A stretch of DNA of 64,000 bases. Source: Bifidobacterium asteroides DSM 20089. GTDB lineage: Bacteria; Actinomycetota; Actinomycetes; Actinomycetales; Bifidobacteriaceae. How positions within the stretch are numbered: position 1 is the stretch's first letter; every line of letters starts with the position of its first letter. The notes under the pieces were generated by a model that was given only the letters and a program-made list of their open reading frames with translations, did no database searches and was not told where the DNA came from. The stretch is from the NCBI RefSeq assembly GCF_002715865.1, contig NZ_CP017696.1:124001-188000 (forward strand), read 5' to 3'. Of the stretch, positions 33,209 through 41,174 are shown piece after piece. A program made the translations under genes and the position numbers.

Positions 33209-34594
33209 TCAGGCGGGCAGCTCGGTCAGAATGGGCTCCTCGGTGCTGTTGCGGATCTGACGGAAGCCTACAAAAGCGATGGCCAGCGAGGCCAGAGCCA
33301 GGGTAGTGACTACACCGAATCCGCCCTGGGATCCGTAGCGGTCGATGAACTGCCCGGCCACAGCCGAACCGGCCGAAGACCCGATTGAATTCATGGCGCT
33401 CAGCCAGGCCATGCCTTCGGTGAAGCGGATGGGTGGCACCAGGTGGAGCATGAGCTGGTTGCCATTGATCCAAGTGGGTGCCTGGCAGACGCCGATGATC
33501 AGATAGATGACCATGATGGTCCACAGATTCCTGGCGAACATGAAGGTTCCGATGCCCAGGTTGACCACCAGCAGGCAGAAGTAGAAACGCTTCCAGAGGG
33601 GGATGGTCCAGTTTTTGGCCCCGTACAGCAGGGCACCGACCAGGGAGCTGAAGGAGAAGCAGGCGAAGACGAACCCGGTCATCTGCTTCATCCCCTGCTC
33701 GGTGGCGAAGGCGATGATGGAGATGGATGCCGCGCTCTGGAAGGCTCCCAGACCGAACCAGGTGGCGCAGACGGCAATCATGCCGGCGCTCCAGAAGGCG
33801 CTGCTGCGGTCGTTCCTGCCCTCCTGTGCCCGCAGATGAGACACCTGCTGAGCCTGTCGCTCCCGGTACTCCTTGCGGGTGATCCCTTGGGCGCGGGCCA
33901 TGTCCGTCTGCGAGGGCGGCTCGGTTTCCCGGCAGGAGAGAAACATAAAGGCTCCGACCAGCACGCAGATCCCGGTGAAGGAGAAAGCCAACACGCCTGA
34001 AATGACCGCCAGTATGGAAGCCAGTGGATTACCGATCACCCACATGGCCTCGTCGAAGACGCCTGACAGGGACAGGGCCTGGTTGGTGGCCCGGTGGTCG
34101 CCTCGCAGCAGATGTGTCCACCGGCTGCGGCTCATGGCGCCCCAGGGCGGAATGGCTGCCATGAAGGGGGTGACCAAATAGAGCACCCAGGTGGGAGCGT
34201 GGGCGGTGATGGCTGTGATCAGGACCGTGGCGGCCACAATCCAGACCAGAACCGTGGGGATGGAGACCTGTCGCTGGCCGAACTTGTCAACCAACTTGCC
34301 CAGCATGGGGCTGACCAGGGCCAGGGCCACGGCTTGGATGGCGGTCAGGGCTCCGGCCAGGGAATAACTGCCGTAGTAATGCTGCACCGAGATGGTGATG
34401 GTCATGCCCACCATGGGGAAGGGCATGGAGGCAATGACCGACCCGACTGCGAACCGCGCCGTATGAGGCAGTCGCAGAAGCGCTGAGTATCCTCCGAAGA
34501 CTCTGTGACCGGCTTCGACCAGAGCCGCCTTCAGTTGCCGTGGCATGGGCTGTTCGTCTCGCTTTCCCTGGGTGTTTTCACGGTCCCGAAGCAT
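33209..34594 (-). CDS. MFS transporter
   Basis: About 461 residues (start uncertain: ATG 34594, GTG 34621 or ATG 34546). Twelve helices; AVGSVIASMPFPMVGMTI opens helix 1, GALTAIQAVALALVSPMLGKLVDKFGQRQV carries MFS motif A, and a long hydrophilic loop (residues about 220-270, Arg/Gln-rich) joins the halves. The type resembles actinobacterial exporters of unknown substrate. It ends near GtrA on the same strand and is divergent from the phosphatase gene. Confidence 0.85.
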   Translation of the reverse strand: MLRDRENTQGKRDEQPMPRQLKAALVEAGHRVFGGYSALLRLPHTARFAVGSVIASMPFPMVGMTITISVQHYYGSYSLAGALTAIQAVALALVSPMLGKLVDKFGQRQVSIPTVLVWIVAATVLITAITAHAPTWVLYLVTPFMAAIPPWGAMSRSRWTHLLRGDHRATNQALSLSGVFDEAMWVIGNPLASILAVISGVLAFSFTGICVLVGAFMFLSCRETEPPSQTDMARAQGITRKEYRERQAQQVSHLRAQEGRNDRSSAFWSAGMIAVCATWFGLGAFQSAASISIIAFATEQGMKQMTGFVFACFSFSSLVGALLYGAKNWTIPLWKRFYFCLLVVNLGIGTFMFARNLWTIMVIYLIIGVCQAPTWINGNQLMLHLVPPIRFTEGMAWLSAMNSIGSSAGSAVAGQFIDRYGSQGGFGVVTTLALASLAIAFVGFRQIRNSTEEPILTELPA

Positions 34595-34760
34595 GTTTTC
34601 CACAAGACCTTCTAGACGCACGAAAAGGAAGTGGGGATGCTGGGGGGACTGCTACAGTGGTAACCATATTGGCGCCTGATCGGTGCCATTCGGATAGTCA
34701 TAATTCTACCCCCCGCCATGGTCACTTAAGGGGCCCGTCGGGGAGCTTGGGAGGTGGGTC

Positions 34761-35417
34761 GTGCCTGCGACGACCATTCATTTCGTCCGTCATGGCCAGG
34801 TTGATAATCCCGATCATATTCTCTATGAGCGATTGCCGGGATTCCATTTGTCTGACAGAGGCAGGGCCATGGTCGATGCGACAGCCCGCTTTATGGCCGA
34901 GGCTCCCGGCATGCGCAATCTGGAAGCCGTCTATTCCTCACCACTGGACAGGACCAGGGAGACCACGGACATCCTGCTTGAGCAGATCAATCCCGCTCGT
35001 GTCCGGCACGGATTGAAACCGTTGGAGCCTATCTACGACCGTCGTCTGATCGAGGCTGGCAATGAATTCCGCGGCAAGCGCGTCGGGCACGGGCAGGGGG
35101 CCCTCTGGAGACCCTCCAACCTGCGGCTGATTCTGGATCTGCGCCGTCCCAGCTGGGGGGAGTCCTATCGGCAGATCGCCCGGCGTGTGGGGGATTTCGT
35201 CCGGCAGGTGGTCCGCAGCCATCCTGACGCACAGGTTCTCGCCGTCTCGCACGAATCGCCTATCTGGTCGTATCGTCATCTTTTGGAGACCGGCCATCCC
35301 GAGCACAATATGCTCCTTAGAGCCACTGCCTTGGCTTCGGTGACCTCCATTACCCTGGACTGTGAAACCGGCAAATTGCTGGGAATCGCCTATGCGAACC
35401 CGGCGGCAGGCGTGTAA
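34761..35417 (+). CDS. Histidine phosphatase / phosphoglycerate mutase-like protein
   Basis: 218 residues. FVRHGQVDNP holds the phospho-accepting His, VYSSPLDRTRETTDILLE the second Arg, and VLAVSHESPIW the C-terminal His. GTG 34761 follows GGGAGG. The family includes broad-specificity phosphatases; true glycolytic mutase is less likely given the divergent middle region (GAGNEFRGKRVGHG-like loop). It probably acts on a small phosphate ester in the cytoplasm. Confidence 0.88.
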   Translation: MPATTIHFVRHGQVDNPDHILYERLPGFHLSDRGRAMVDATARFMAEAPGMRNLEAVYSSPLDRTRETTDILLEQINPARVRHGLKPLEPIYDRRLIEAGNEFRGKRVGHGQGALWRPSNLRLILDLRRPSWGESYRQIARRVGDFVRQVVRSHPDAQVLAVSHESPIWSYRHLLETGHPEHNMLLRATALASVTSITLDCETGKLLGIAYANPAAGV

Positions 35418-35492
35418 AGACCGCTTGAGCGGCCTAGGATAGCTGGGGATACTGTCGTGGATGACTGTCCGAGAACCCGATGAAGGAGTGTG

Positions 35493-36359
35493 ATGATCAT
35501 GGTGGATGTACAGGCGGGCGCGGAGGCAATAGCCGGACGGCCCACTGTGGCCGAGGCAGCTGAACAGGGGGCCAGGCTGGTCGACCTCTGGCCCTTGACG
35601 AGTGCCGAGCATCTGGCCAACGACGCCAAATACGCGGAGGACCTGCAGGTGCGCATCAGCATGGTGCTGGCACAGCTGATGACGGGTGAGGATGTGACCA
35701 TCCCCGACGCTGAATATGTCTATGAGGGCGCTGAGGATATCCCCGGTCGTCCCCAGGATTTAGTGGATGCGCTCATGGCGGCCAACGATGCCATTGAGGC
35801 GGCTTCACGGGCGCAGGACGACCAGTCCCGGATGTTTGCGGATTTGGCTGAAACCTTGGGCAGCGGCTGGGACCAGGCTCGGCGGCAGGATGTGGTTGCG
35901 GGTGCGGCCAAGGCTGAGCAGTCCCTGGACGATCGGAACAAATCTCCCGAATCCCCTCAGAACAAGGAGGGGGTGGCCCAGGCCCTGGCTACGAGTCTGG
36001 AGATATGCCGGGACTTGCTTCAACGCGCAGGCGCTGACCCTGACCATGCTGCAGCCGCCGCGCCGGTCCTGGTCTATGTCAATGAGCTCAACGAGCGACT
36101 GGGCATTCCCCGGGCCTTCCTGTCTGACGAGGATGTCGTCCGTGCCCTGAAGGTGCTGGATGATCCTCAGGCTTTCGCCGACCTGCTGGCCCCTCTCGTG
36201 GGCGCTGAGTGGGACCATCATCGTCAGGAGGTGCTCTGGGACCCCGAGGAGGCCAAGCGCAAGGCCAAGGAGGACGACGAGCGTAAGAGCCGTGAAGCCC
36301 TGCAGGCCAAGTTTGCCCATGTGCCCGAGGATCCCAACAAGCCTCCTGTGGAGCTTTAA
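35493..36359 (+). CDS. Conserved-looking hypothetical protein, acidic and helical
   Basis: 288 residues, soluble, rich in Ala/Asp/Glu, and ending in a charged Lys/Glu stretch (EEAKRKAKEDDERKSREALQAKF). I do not recognise a domain. AAGGAG precedes closely spaced ATGs at 35493 and 35499. Typical high-GC codon use and a clean terminator after the stop show it is a real gene. It follows the phosphatase by 75 bases and may share its transcript. Function unknown. Confidence 0.75.
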   Translation: MIMVDVQAGAEAIAGRPTVAEAAEQGARLVDLWPLTSAEHLANDAKYAEDLQVRISMVLAQLMTGEDVTIPDAEYVYEGAEDIPGRPQDLVDALMAANDAIEAASRAQDDQSRMFADLAETLGSGWDQARRQDVVAGAAKAEQSLDDRNKSPESPQNKEGVAQALATSLEICRDLLQRAGADPDHAAAAAPVLVYVNELNERLGIPRAFLSDEDVVRALKVLDDPQAFADLLAPLVGAEWDHHRQEVLWDPEEAKRKAKEDDERKSREALQAKFAHVPEDPNKPPVEL

Positions 36360-36367
36360 GACCTTCC

Positions 36368-36401
36368 GCCCTTCGCCTTGGCATCGGTCAAGGCGAAGGG
36401 C
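36368..36401. terminator. Bidirectional terminator, 13-bp stem
   Basis: GCCCTTCGCCTTG at 36368-36380 pairs perfectly with 36389-36401 around an 8-base loop, in the 51-base gap between two convergent genes. Confidence 0.8.
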
Positions 36402-36410
36402 AGGGTGGAT

Positions 36411-37463
36411 TCAGCGATCGAAACGGGCTCCTCGTGGATCGCTGGGTCGGGCCAGCAGAATGATCCCGGCGACTGCTCCGGCGATCATGATCAATGCGCC
36501 CAAGCCAAGCAGGGAGAGCGAGGACCCTGGATGCCCGTCGATGATAGCCACGATGGCGAAGACCAGAGGGATGCCACCCACCAGCTCGCTTACGAAGGGC
36601 AGGAGTATCCAGAATCCGGACATGTTGGTGTCGTGAAGTCGCCGTATGCCCACGGCCAGATTCGGTATGAAAAGTCCAAGGGCGACCAGGAAGGATAGGA
36701 TCCGTCCCACAAAGACGGATCCTGAGGTGATGATCGAAATCGCAAAGTCGATGAGGAAGATCATTAGAAAAACCCACCAGAATTCCCCGCGGGAGGCCCT
36801 CCCGGAGAAGACGGAATATTTGACGAAGAAACGCTTGCAGGCGTTTACGAAGTCAATGCCGTACCAGGGTGCGTTCAGCGGAGGCTCGCCGTTGAAACCG
36901 GCATCCGCATAGGGATAGGCCGGATACTGAGGGACCTGAGGTCCGGGCTGGTACCCTGCCTGATATCCCGATTGGTAGCCTGCCTGCGACCAACCTTCAG
37001 GAGATTGATAAGAGTTGTCCGATGCATAGCCAGACGGCGGGGTCGTACCATTGGGCTGGCCATTGGCCTGGCCGGGATTCGGAACTTGACCGTAGGGCGC
37101 CTGCTGCTGTCCGTAGTACTGCTGTTCATTGGACTGTTGACCATAGGGTTGTTGCTGGTTGTAGCCTGACTGTTGAGCCTGTGGCTGTTGACCGTATGGC
37201 TGCCCTTGATATGGCTGTTCCCGGCGGTAATCGTCGGCAGGTCTTTGCGTTTCCTCGATCGGATGGTAGATGTTGCTCTGATCCGAAGCTGCCGGCGCAT
37301 AGCCGGATTGTCCTGGTTGGGGCCGGTTCGGGTAGGCTGTGGGTCCTGAGCCGGATCCGTCTGCGGGATTGTTCCGGGGCCAGCCGTAGCCCGGACCCTG
37401 ATCAGCTGAACCCTGGTCATTGGGGGCCTGGTTCACACTGTTCGTGTCGTCTGTATGGCTCAT
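36411..37463 (-). CDS. DUF805 membrane protein with Gln/Tyr/Pro-rich N-terminus
   Basis: 350 residues. The first 200 are low-complexity, rich in Gln, Gly, Tyr and Pro with repeated YGQQ/GYQ units. Then comes the DUF805 domain: NACKRFFVKYSVFSGRASRGEFWWVFLMIFLID, helices, and LAVGIRRLHDTNMSGFWIL. The charged RASRxEFW and RRLHD motifs are diagnostic. DUF805 proteins have no defined role; here the disordered arm would face the cytoplasm. A compressible, repeat-rich arm like this can mediate clustering, but that is speculation. Confidence 0.85.
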   Translation of the reverse strand: MSHTDDTNSVNQAPNDQGSADQGPGYGWPRNNPADGSGSGPTAYPNRPQPGQSGYAPAASDQSNIYHPIEETQRPADDYRREQPYQGQPYGQQPQAQQSGYNQQQPYGQQSNEQQYYGQQQAPYGQVPNPGQANGQPNGTTPPSGYASDNSYQSPEGWSQAGYQSGYQAGYQPGPQVPQYPAYPYADAGFNGEPPLNAPWYGIDFVNACKRFFVKYSVFSGRASRGEFWWVFLMIFLIDFAISIITSGSVFVGRILSFLVALGLFIPNLAVGIRRLHDTNMSGFWILLPFVSELVGGIPLVFAIVAIIDGHPGSSLSLLGLGALIMIAGAVAGIILLARPSDPRGARFDR

Positions 37464-37634
37464 GGTATCGTCCCTCTCATCTTCCGTTGATTATTCCGGA
37501 TCTGACTTCATCCCTATTATGGCAGGCCTGCTCTTCTGCTTGCCGGTCATGGATAGCTCAGGGGATCGGGGACTCGTCACATTTACTCGGACCGGTCTGT
37601 CGGATTCGGTATGTGATTGCTGTTGCAAGACTCT

Positions 37635-38423
37635 TCACTCGTCGTCCGGATTGACCATATGGTCGTCGCCGGCATCGCCCAGAAGTAGCCGCTCGGTCAA
37701 GGTGATCAGGCCCAGCAGGAGGGCGGTCAGCAGGATGATGACAAGGGTGGCCGAGAAGATCAGCGGGGTTCTGAAGGAGTTGAAGGCTGACTGCAGCCAT
37801 ATGCCCAGGCCGTTCCTGGCGCCCAGATACTCCGAGGTGGCCGCGGTGGCGAAGACATAGGCGGCGCTGATGCGCAGACCGCCGAAGATCTGCCCAGCGG
37901 CTACCCTCAGCTTGACGTGCCAGAGGGTCCAGGTCCGGGTTGCCCCGCAGTTCAGCGCCACGTCCTGATAGAAGCGGGGCACGGATTTGAGTCCCCGGTA
38001 GGTCTGGACCACTACGGGAAAGAGGGCGAAGACGGCCACGATGACCACCTTGCCCAGGGGTTCGAACCCGAACCAGATCACAAACAGGGGAGCGATGGTG
38101 ATGAGAGGAATCATCTGGGCGCCGGCGATCAGTGGGTAGAGGGCATCGTGCAGGGTTCGCCAGCTATAGAGGGCCAGGCCGACCACTATTCCCAGGACTG
38201 AGGCCAGGAGGAAGCCCAGCAGGCCCTCAAGGGCGGTGATGGCGGTAGCGGGCAGCAGGTCCTCACGGGACTGCACCGTTGCAACTAGGATTCGACTGGG
38301 CGCTGGAAGAACCTGTTCGCTGACTCCGCCCAGGCGGGCGGCAAGTTCCCAGATGATCAACAGCGCCAAGAGGGTGAGAGTCGGAGGCAGCGCCCGGGTT
38401 CTGCTCTGCTTCCGCACACTCAT
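37635..38423 (-). CDS. ABC transporter permease (ThiX/SsuC type)
   Basis: 262 residues, six helices. The EAA-like loop reads FRTPLIFSATLV downstream of GGLRISAAYVFATAATSEYLGARNGLGIWL, and LPAPSRILVATVQSREDLL is the N-terminal pattern of the nitrate/sulfonate/thiamine-precursor permeases. ATG 38423 overlaps the stop of the binding-protein gene (ATGA), so it is coupled to it. No ATPase gene lies beside it. Substrate class (hydroxymethylpyrimidine, sulfonate or similar) follows from the partner. Confidence 0.9.
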   Translation of the reverse strand: MSVRKQSRTRALPPTLTLLALLIIWELAARLGGVSEQVLPAPSRILVATVQSREDLLPATAITALEGLLGFLLASVLGIVVGLALYSWRTLHDALYPLIAGAQMIPLITIAPLFVIWFGFEPLGKVVIVAVFALFPVVVQTYRGLKSVPRFYQDVALNCGATRTWTLWHVKLRVAAGQIFGGLRISAAYVFATAATSEYLGARNGLGIWLQSAFNSFRTPLIFSATLVIILLTALLLGLITLTERLLLGDAGDDHMVNPDDE

Positions 38424-39523
38424 CGATCGGCTGCTTCCCGAACGTAGCGATCGGTCCACAAGTCCGTGGCCTGAGGAGCCTTGTTGGGGTCGCCCTTCTT
38501 GGCGTCCCGATAGGTGCCCGCTTTGAACTGGAAGTCCAGATAGTCCTGGGCATCCTTGACGTTGATCAGTCCGGTAATGCTTCTTTGATCTGGACTGTCA
38601 ACCCAGTATCCCTCCTTGACGATGCTCTCCATGGAGCGCTTGGCCAGGGTCGGGTCGATGGCCGATCCCTTGGTCTCCTTGACCAGGATGTCCGCCGCCT
38701 GGTCGGGATGGCTCAGGGCGTAGTTGTATCCTTTCAGGCAGGCCTTGACGAATGCCGTCAGGGCGCGACGGTGGCCGGCCTGCTGCAGCCAGGAATTCTT
38801 GACCACGAAGCCCAGCTGGTCGGGGTTGCCGGGAACTCCCCAGTCGGCCTGGGTGAAGCAGTGCAGTGCCGGACCCTTGAGTTCGCTCTCCACGCCCTCC
38901 CAGTTGGCGTAGAAACCGGCGAAGTCGCCCTTGCCGCTGGTCAGTGTGGCGAAGGTGTTGGTGCCGCTGGTCACCCGCTTGAAGTCGCCCTTGCCGCCTG
39001 CATAGCGGATCATCTGCTTGACCACGGCCGTCTGTTCGGCCGAGCCGAAGCTGACGAAGGTCTTGCCGTCGAAGTCCTTGGGGGTCTGGATGTCGGTGCG
39101 CGAGGCCAGCGAGCACCAGCGCGCCACGGAATGCTGGCCTATGTTGAAGACCTGCCGCAGGTCAGATCCCTGGGAGTTGAAGGTGGCCAGGTTGCTCAGC
39201 TTGGAGAAGCCGACGTCGGCGACCCCGTTCTGAACGGAGGTCTCTGCCCCTGCCTGAGCCGTCGGCAGGATGGTAAGCTTCAGGCCGGCCTTGTCGAAGT
39301 AACCCAGGTGCCGGGCCACGTAGATGCCCACATGATTGGTGTTGGGCGTCCAGTCCAGCATGAAGGAGAGCTTGGAGCCATCATCGGTCTTGTCGTCTGC
39401 CCCCTTGGTCCCGCAGGCTGCGCTCGTAGCTGCCATACAGAACGCTGCTGTCAGGGCGAGCGCCCGTACAATCAGTTTGTGGCCGGGAATTCTCCTGAAG
39501 CCGCTGTTCTCCGACATGCTCAT
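38420..39523 (-). CDS. Substrate-binding lipoprotein, ThiY/NMT1-SsuA type
   Basis: About 367 residues. A signal peptide ends in a lipobox (ATSAAC), so the mature protein is a membrane-anchored lipoprotein. FMLDWTPNTNHVGIYVARHLGYFDKAGL is the entry motif of ThiY/THI5-like pyrimidine-binding proteins. It would capture a thiamine precursor such as formylaminopyrimidine or a related compound and hand it to the permease. The start is 39523 (ATG after AAGG) or GTG 39532. No TPP riboswitch was found upstream, which weakens the thiamine assignment. Confidence 0.88.
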   Translation of the reverse strand: MSMSENSGFRRIPGHKLIVRALALTAAFCMAATSAACGTKGADDKTDDGSKLSFMLDWTPNTNHVGIYVARHLGYFDKAGLKLTILPTAQAGAETSVQNGVADVGFSKLSNLATFNSQGSDLRQVFNIGQHSVARWCSLASRTDIQTPKDFDGKTFVSFGSAEQTAVVKQMIRYAGGKGDFKRVTSGTNTFATLTSGKGDFAGFYANWEGVESELKGPALHCFTQADWGVPGNPDQLGFVVKNSWLQQAGHRRALTAFVKACLKGYNYALSHPDQAADILVKETKGSAIDPTLAKRSMESIVKEGYWVDSPDQRSITGLINVKDAQDYLDFQFKAGTYRDAKKGDPNKAPQATDLWTDRYVREAADR

Positions 39524-39837
39524 CACTGTCACCTTGCCTCTCCGGCACCCCTGGTGCCCATCCGCATCGGGGCCGCTACGGGAAGGTGAGGAGCCCGCGC
39601 GACGATCCGGTACGGTCTTGACCGATGGAATTCTGCGATGTGTGCTACGGCTGCTGCCACCAGCCGCGCGAACAAGACCACTCTAGTCCAACCCAGCCGG
39701 TCCTGCCTCGCCGTGATGAAAGGTTGCATCATTTGCCCTTATACTGGAGACTCACGAGAGGTCCGTGCGGGCCGACCGCTGTCGGTCTCGTCCGGAGCAA
39801 GACAACCGATTTCGGTAGGGTTCGACGGAGGGTTCCC

Positions 39838-40842
39838 ATGTCGGTGACCATCAGTGATGTGGCCAAGCAGGCGGGCATGTCCGTATCCACGGTCTCCCAG
39901 GCGCTCAACGACAAGGGACGCATCTCCCCGCCCACCAAGGACAGAGTCCGCAGGGCGGCCATGGAGCTGGGATATATCCCCGACAGCCGAGCCCGTTCCA
40001 TGCGATCCTCGCGCTCGCATGCCGTAGGCCTGCTGGTCCCCGACATCCGCAACCCTTATTTTTCCGAGCTCGTCTACGCCGTCCAGGACCAGCTCTATTC
40101 GGCAGGCTATGCGCCCCTGATCGGCGTGTCCTCTTGCCGGGCCAGCAGGCAGGAGGACTATTACCGCACCCTTCTGTCCCGGCATATGGACGGTGTCCTG
40201 GTTGTTCCTGACGGGCCAACGTCGCCCATGCTGCGCACCATGCTGGCAAGGGAATTCCCTGTGGTTTTCGTGGACCGTCCCGACCGGACCCTGCCCGGTG
40301 TCCCTCTGGTGGATTCCGACCCTGTGCCCGGCCTGGAGGCGGCCTTGGACGCTCTGGCAGCCAGGGGATGCAGGCGAGTGGCCTTTGTTCCGGGCCCGGA
40401 GAGCCGCTCCTATACCTTCCGCGAGCGTGAGCAGGCTTTTCTGTCCGGCGTGGATGCCCGTCAGGGGCTGACGGGGTTGGTGGTCCGCCAAGGATTCGAG
40501 GACCGTCCCCGGGCGGCCGCGACCATGCGCCGCCTGCTCGGTCAAGGGGTGGATGCGGTCATCTTCGGCTACTCGGCCGATGCCATCAAGGCCGTCGCCG
40601 TGGAGTGGGACAGCGAGCAGCGTTCGCGTGTGCCTCTGGTCTCCTTCGATGACCTGGAGGTCTTTCAGCTGGTCAGTCCCCAGGTTTCGGTCATCTCCCA
40701 GCAAGTGGATCGCATGGGCCGGCAGGGCGTTGACATGCTCCTGTCCATGATTGAGCCGGGGAGACAGGCTCCGGAGGGCATGAGCGTGGATCGCCGGCTG
40801 CGCACCCAAACCCTTTTCGTGCCACGGGGTCTGCTGGCTTAG
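39838..40842 (+). CDS. LacI-family transcriptional regulator
   Basis: 334 residues. VTISDVAKQAGMSVSTVSQALNDKGRISPPTKDRVRRAAMELGYIPDSRARSMRS is the LacI helix-turn-helix and hinge. The periplasmic-binding-like domain follows (VGLLVPDIRNPYFSELVYAVQ, VSFDDLEVFQLVSPQVSVISQ). ATG 39838 lies just after GGAGGG. It is divergent from the binding-protein operon but its sugar ligand and targets are unknown; LacI proteins usually repress carbohydrate genes. Confidence 0.93.
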   Translation: MSVTISDVAKQAGMSVSTVSQALNDKGRISPPTKDRVRRAAMELGYIPDSRARSMRSSRSHAVGLLVPDIRNPYFSELVYAVQDQLYSAGYAPLIGVSSCRASRQEDYYRTLLSRHMDGVLVVPDGPTSPMLRTMLAREFPVVFVDRPDRTLPGVPLVDSDPVPGLEAALDALAARGCRRVAFVPGPESRSYTFREREQAFLSGVDARQGLTGLVVRQGFEDRPRAAATMRRLLGQGVDAVIFGYSADAIKAVAVEWDSEQRSRVPLVSFDDLEVFQLVSPQVSVISQQVDRMGRQGVDMLLSMIEPGRQAPEGMSVDRRLRTQTLFVPRGLLA

Positions 40843-40969
40843 GCCGGTTCCCGCCTGATGCAGGGGTCGGGTCTCGACAAAATATGTGCGTGTCGGCTGG
40901 TTGCCTCCTTCCTGTAAATGACCTCTACCGGCCTTTCGGCCATTTGCCGCCCTTGTCCAGACCCCGCTC

Positions 40970-40989
40970 TTTGTGACTCAGGTCACAAA
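40970..40989 (+). promoter_or_regulatory. Rex- or CRP/FNR-like palindrome upstream of nrdD
   Basis: TTTGTGACTCAGGTCACAAA is a perfect inverted repeat with 8-base arms. It fits both the Rex pattern TTGTGA-N6-TCACAA and the CRP/FNR pattern TGTGA-N6-TCACA. A redox sensor controlling anaerobic ribonucleotide reductase would make biological sense. Confidence 0.7.
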
Positions 40990-40998
40990 ACCTGGGAA

Positions 40999-41045
40999 TT
41001 ACTAGATGTGGGAAACGAATCATCCTCGGGCACTACATATGGTGG
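40999..41045 (+). promoter_or_regulatory. Probable pair of NrdR boxes upstream of nrdD
   Basis: GCACTACATATGGTGG at 41030-41045 fits the NrdR consensus (acaCwAyATaTwGtGt) closely. A weaker copy with core ACTAGATGTG lies at 40999-41014, exactly 31 bases away. Two boxes about three helical turns apart are the known NrdR arrangement. Confidence 0.6.
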
Positions 41046-41099
41046 TCACGACGTGATAGAGTGAGTCTTGTCATTAAGAATGACATCCATGTGATTCGC

Positions 41100-41125
41100 C
41101 GTTCCCAGTACGGAATTTGGGAACG
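41100..41125 (+). promoter_or_regulatory. Leader hairpin of nrdD
   Basis: CGTTCCCA (41100-41107) pairs with TGGGAACG (41118-41125) about 50 bases before the nrdD start. It may influence mRNA stability; no known riboswitch fits. Confidence 0.35.
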
Positions 41126-41174
41126 CCAAAGTAACCGCACATGAGTAACCGCATGAACCGTATGAGGAGTGACG

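Noticed and set aside
35422-35436. Short palindrome CCGCTTGAGCGG after the phosphatase gene as a terminator
   Set aside because: Stem of only five bases with a two-base loop and no T-tract; too weak to call.
39533-39837. Possible TPP riboswitch upstream of the ThiY-like gene
   Set aside because: A GGGGTGCC stretch is present, but the CTGAGA and ACCTGATCCGG conserved blocks are missing.
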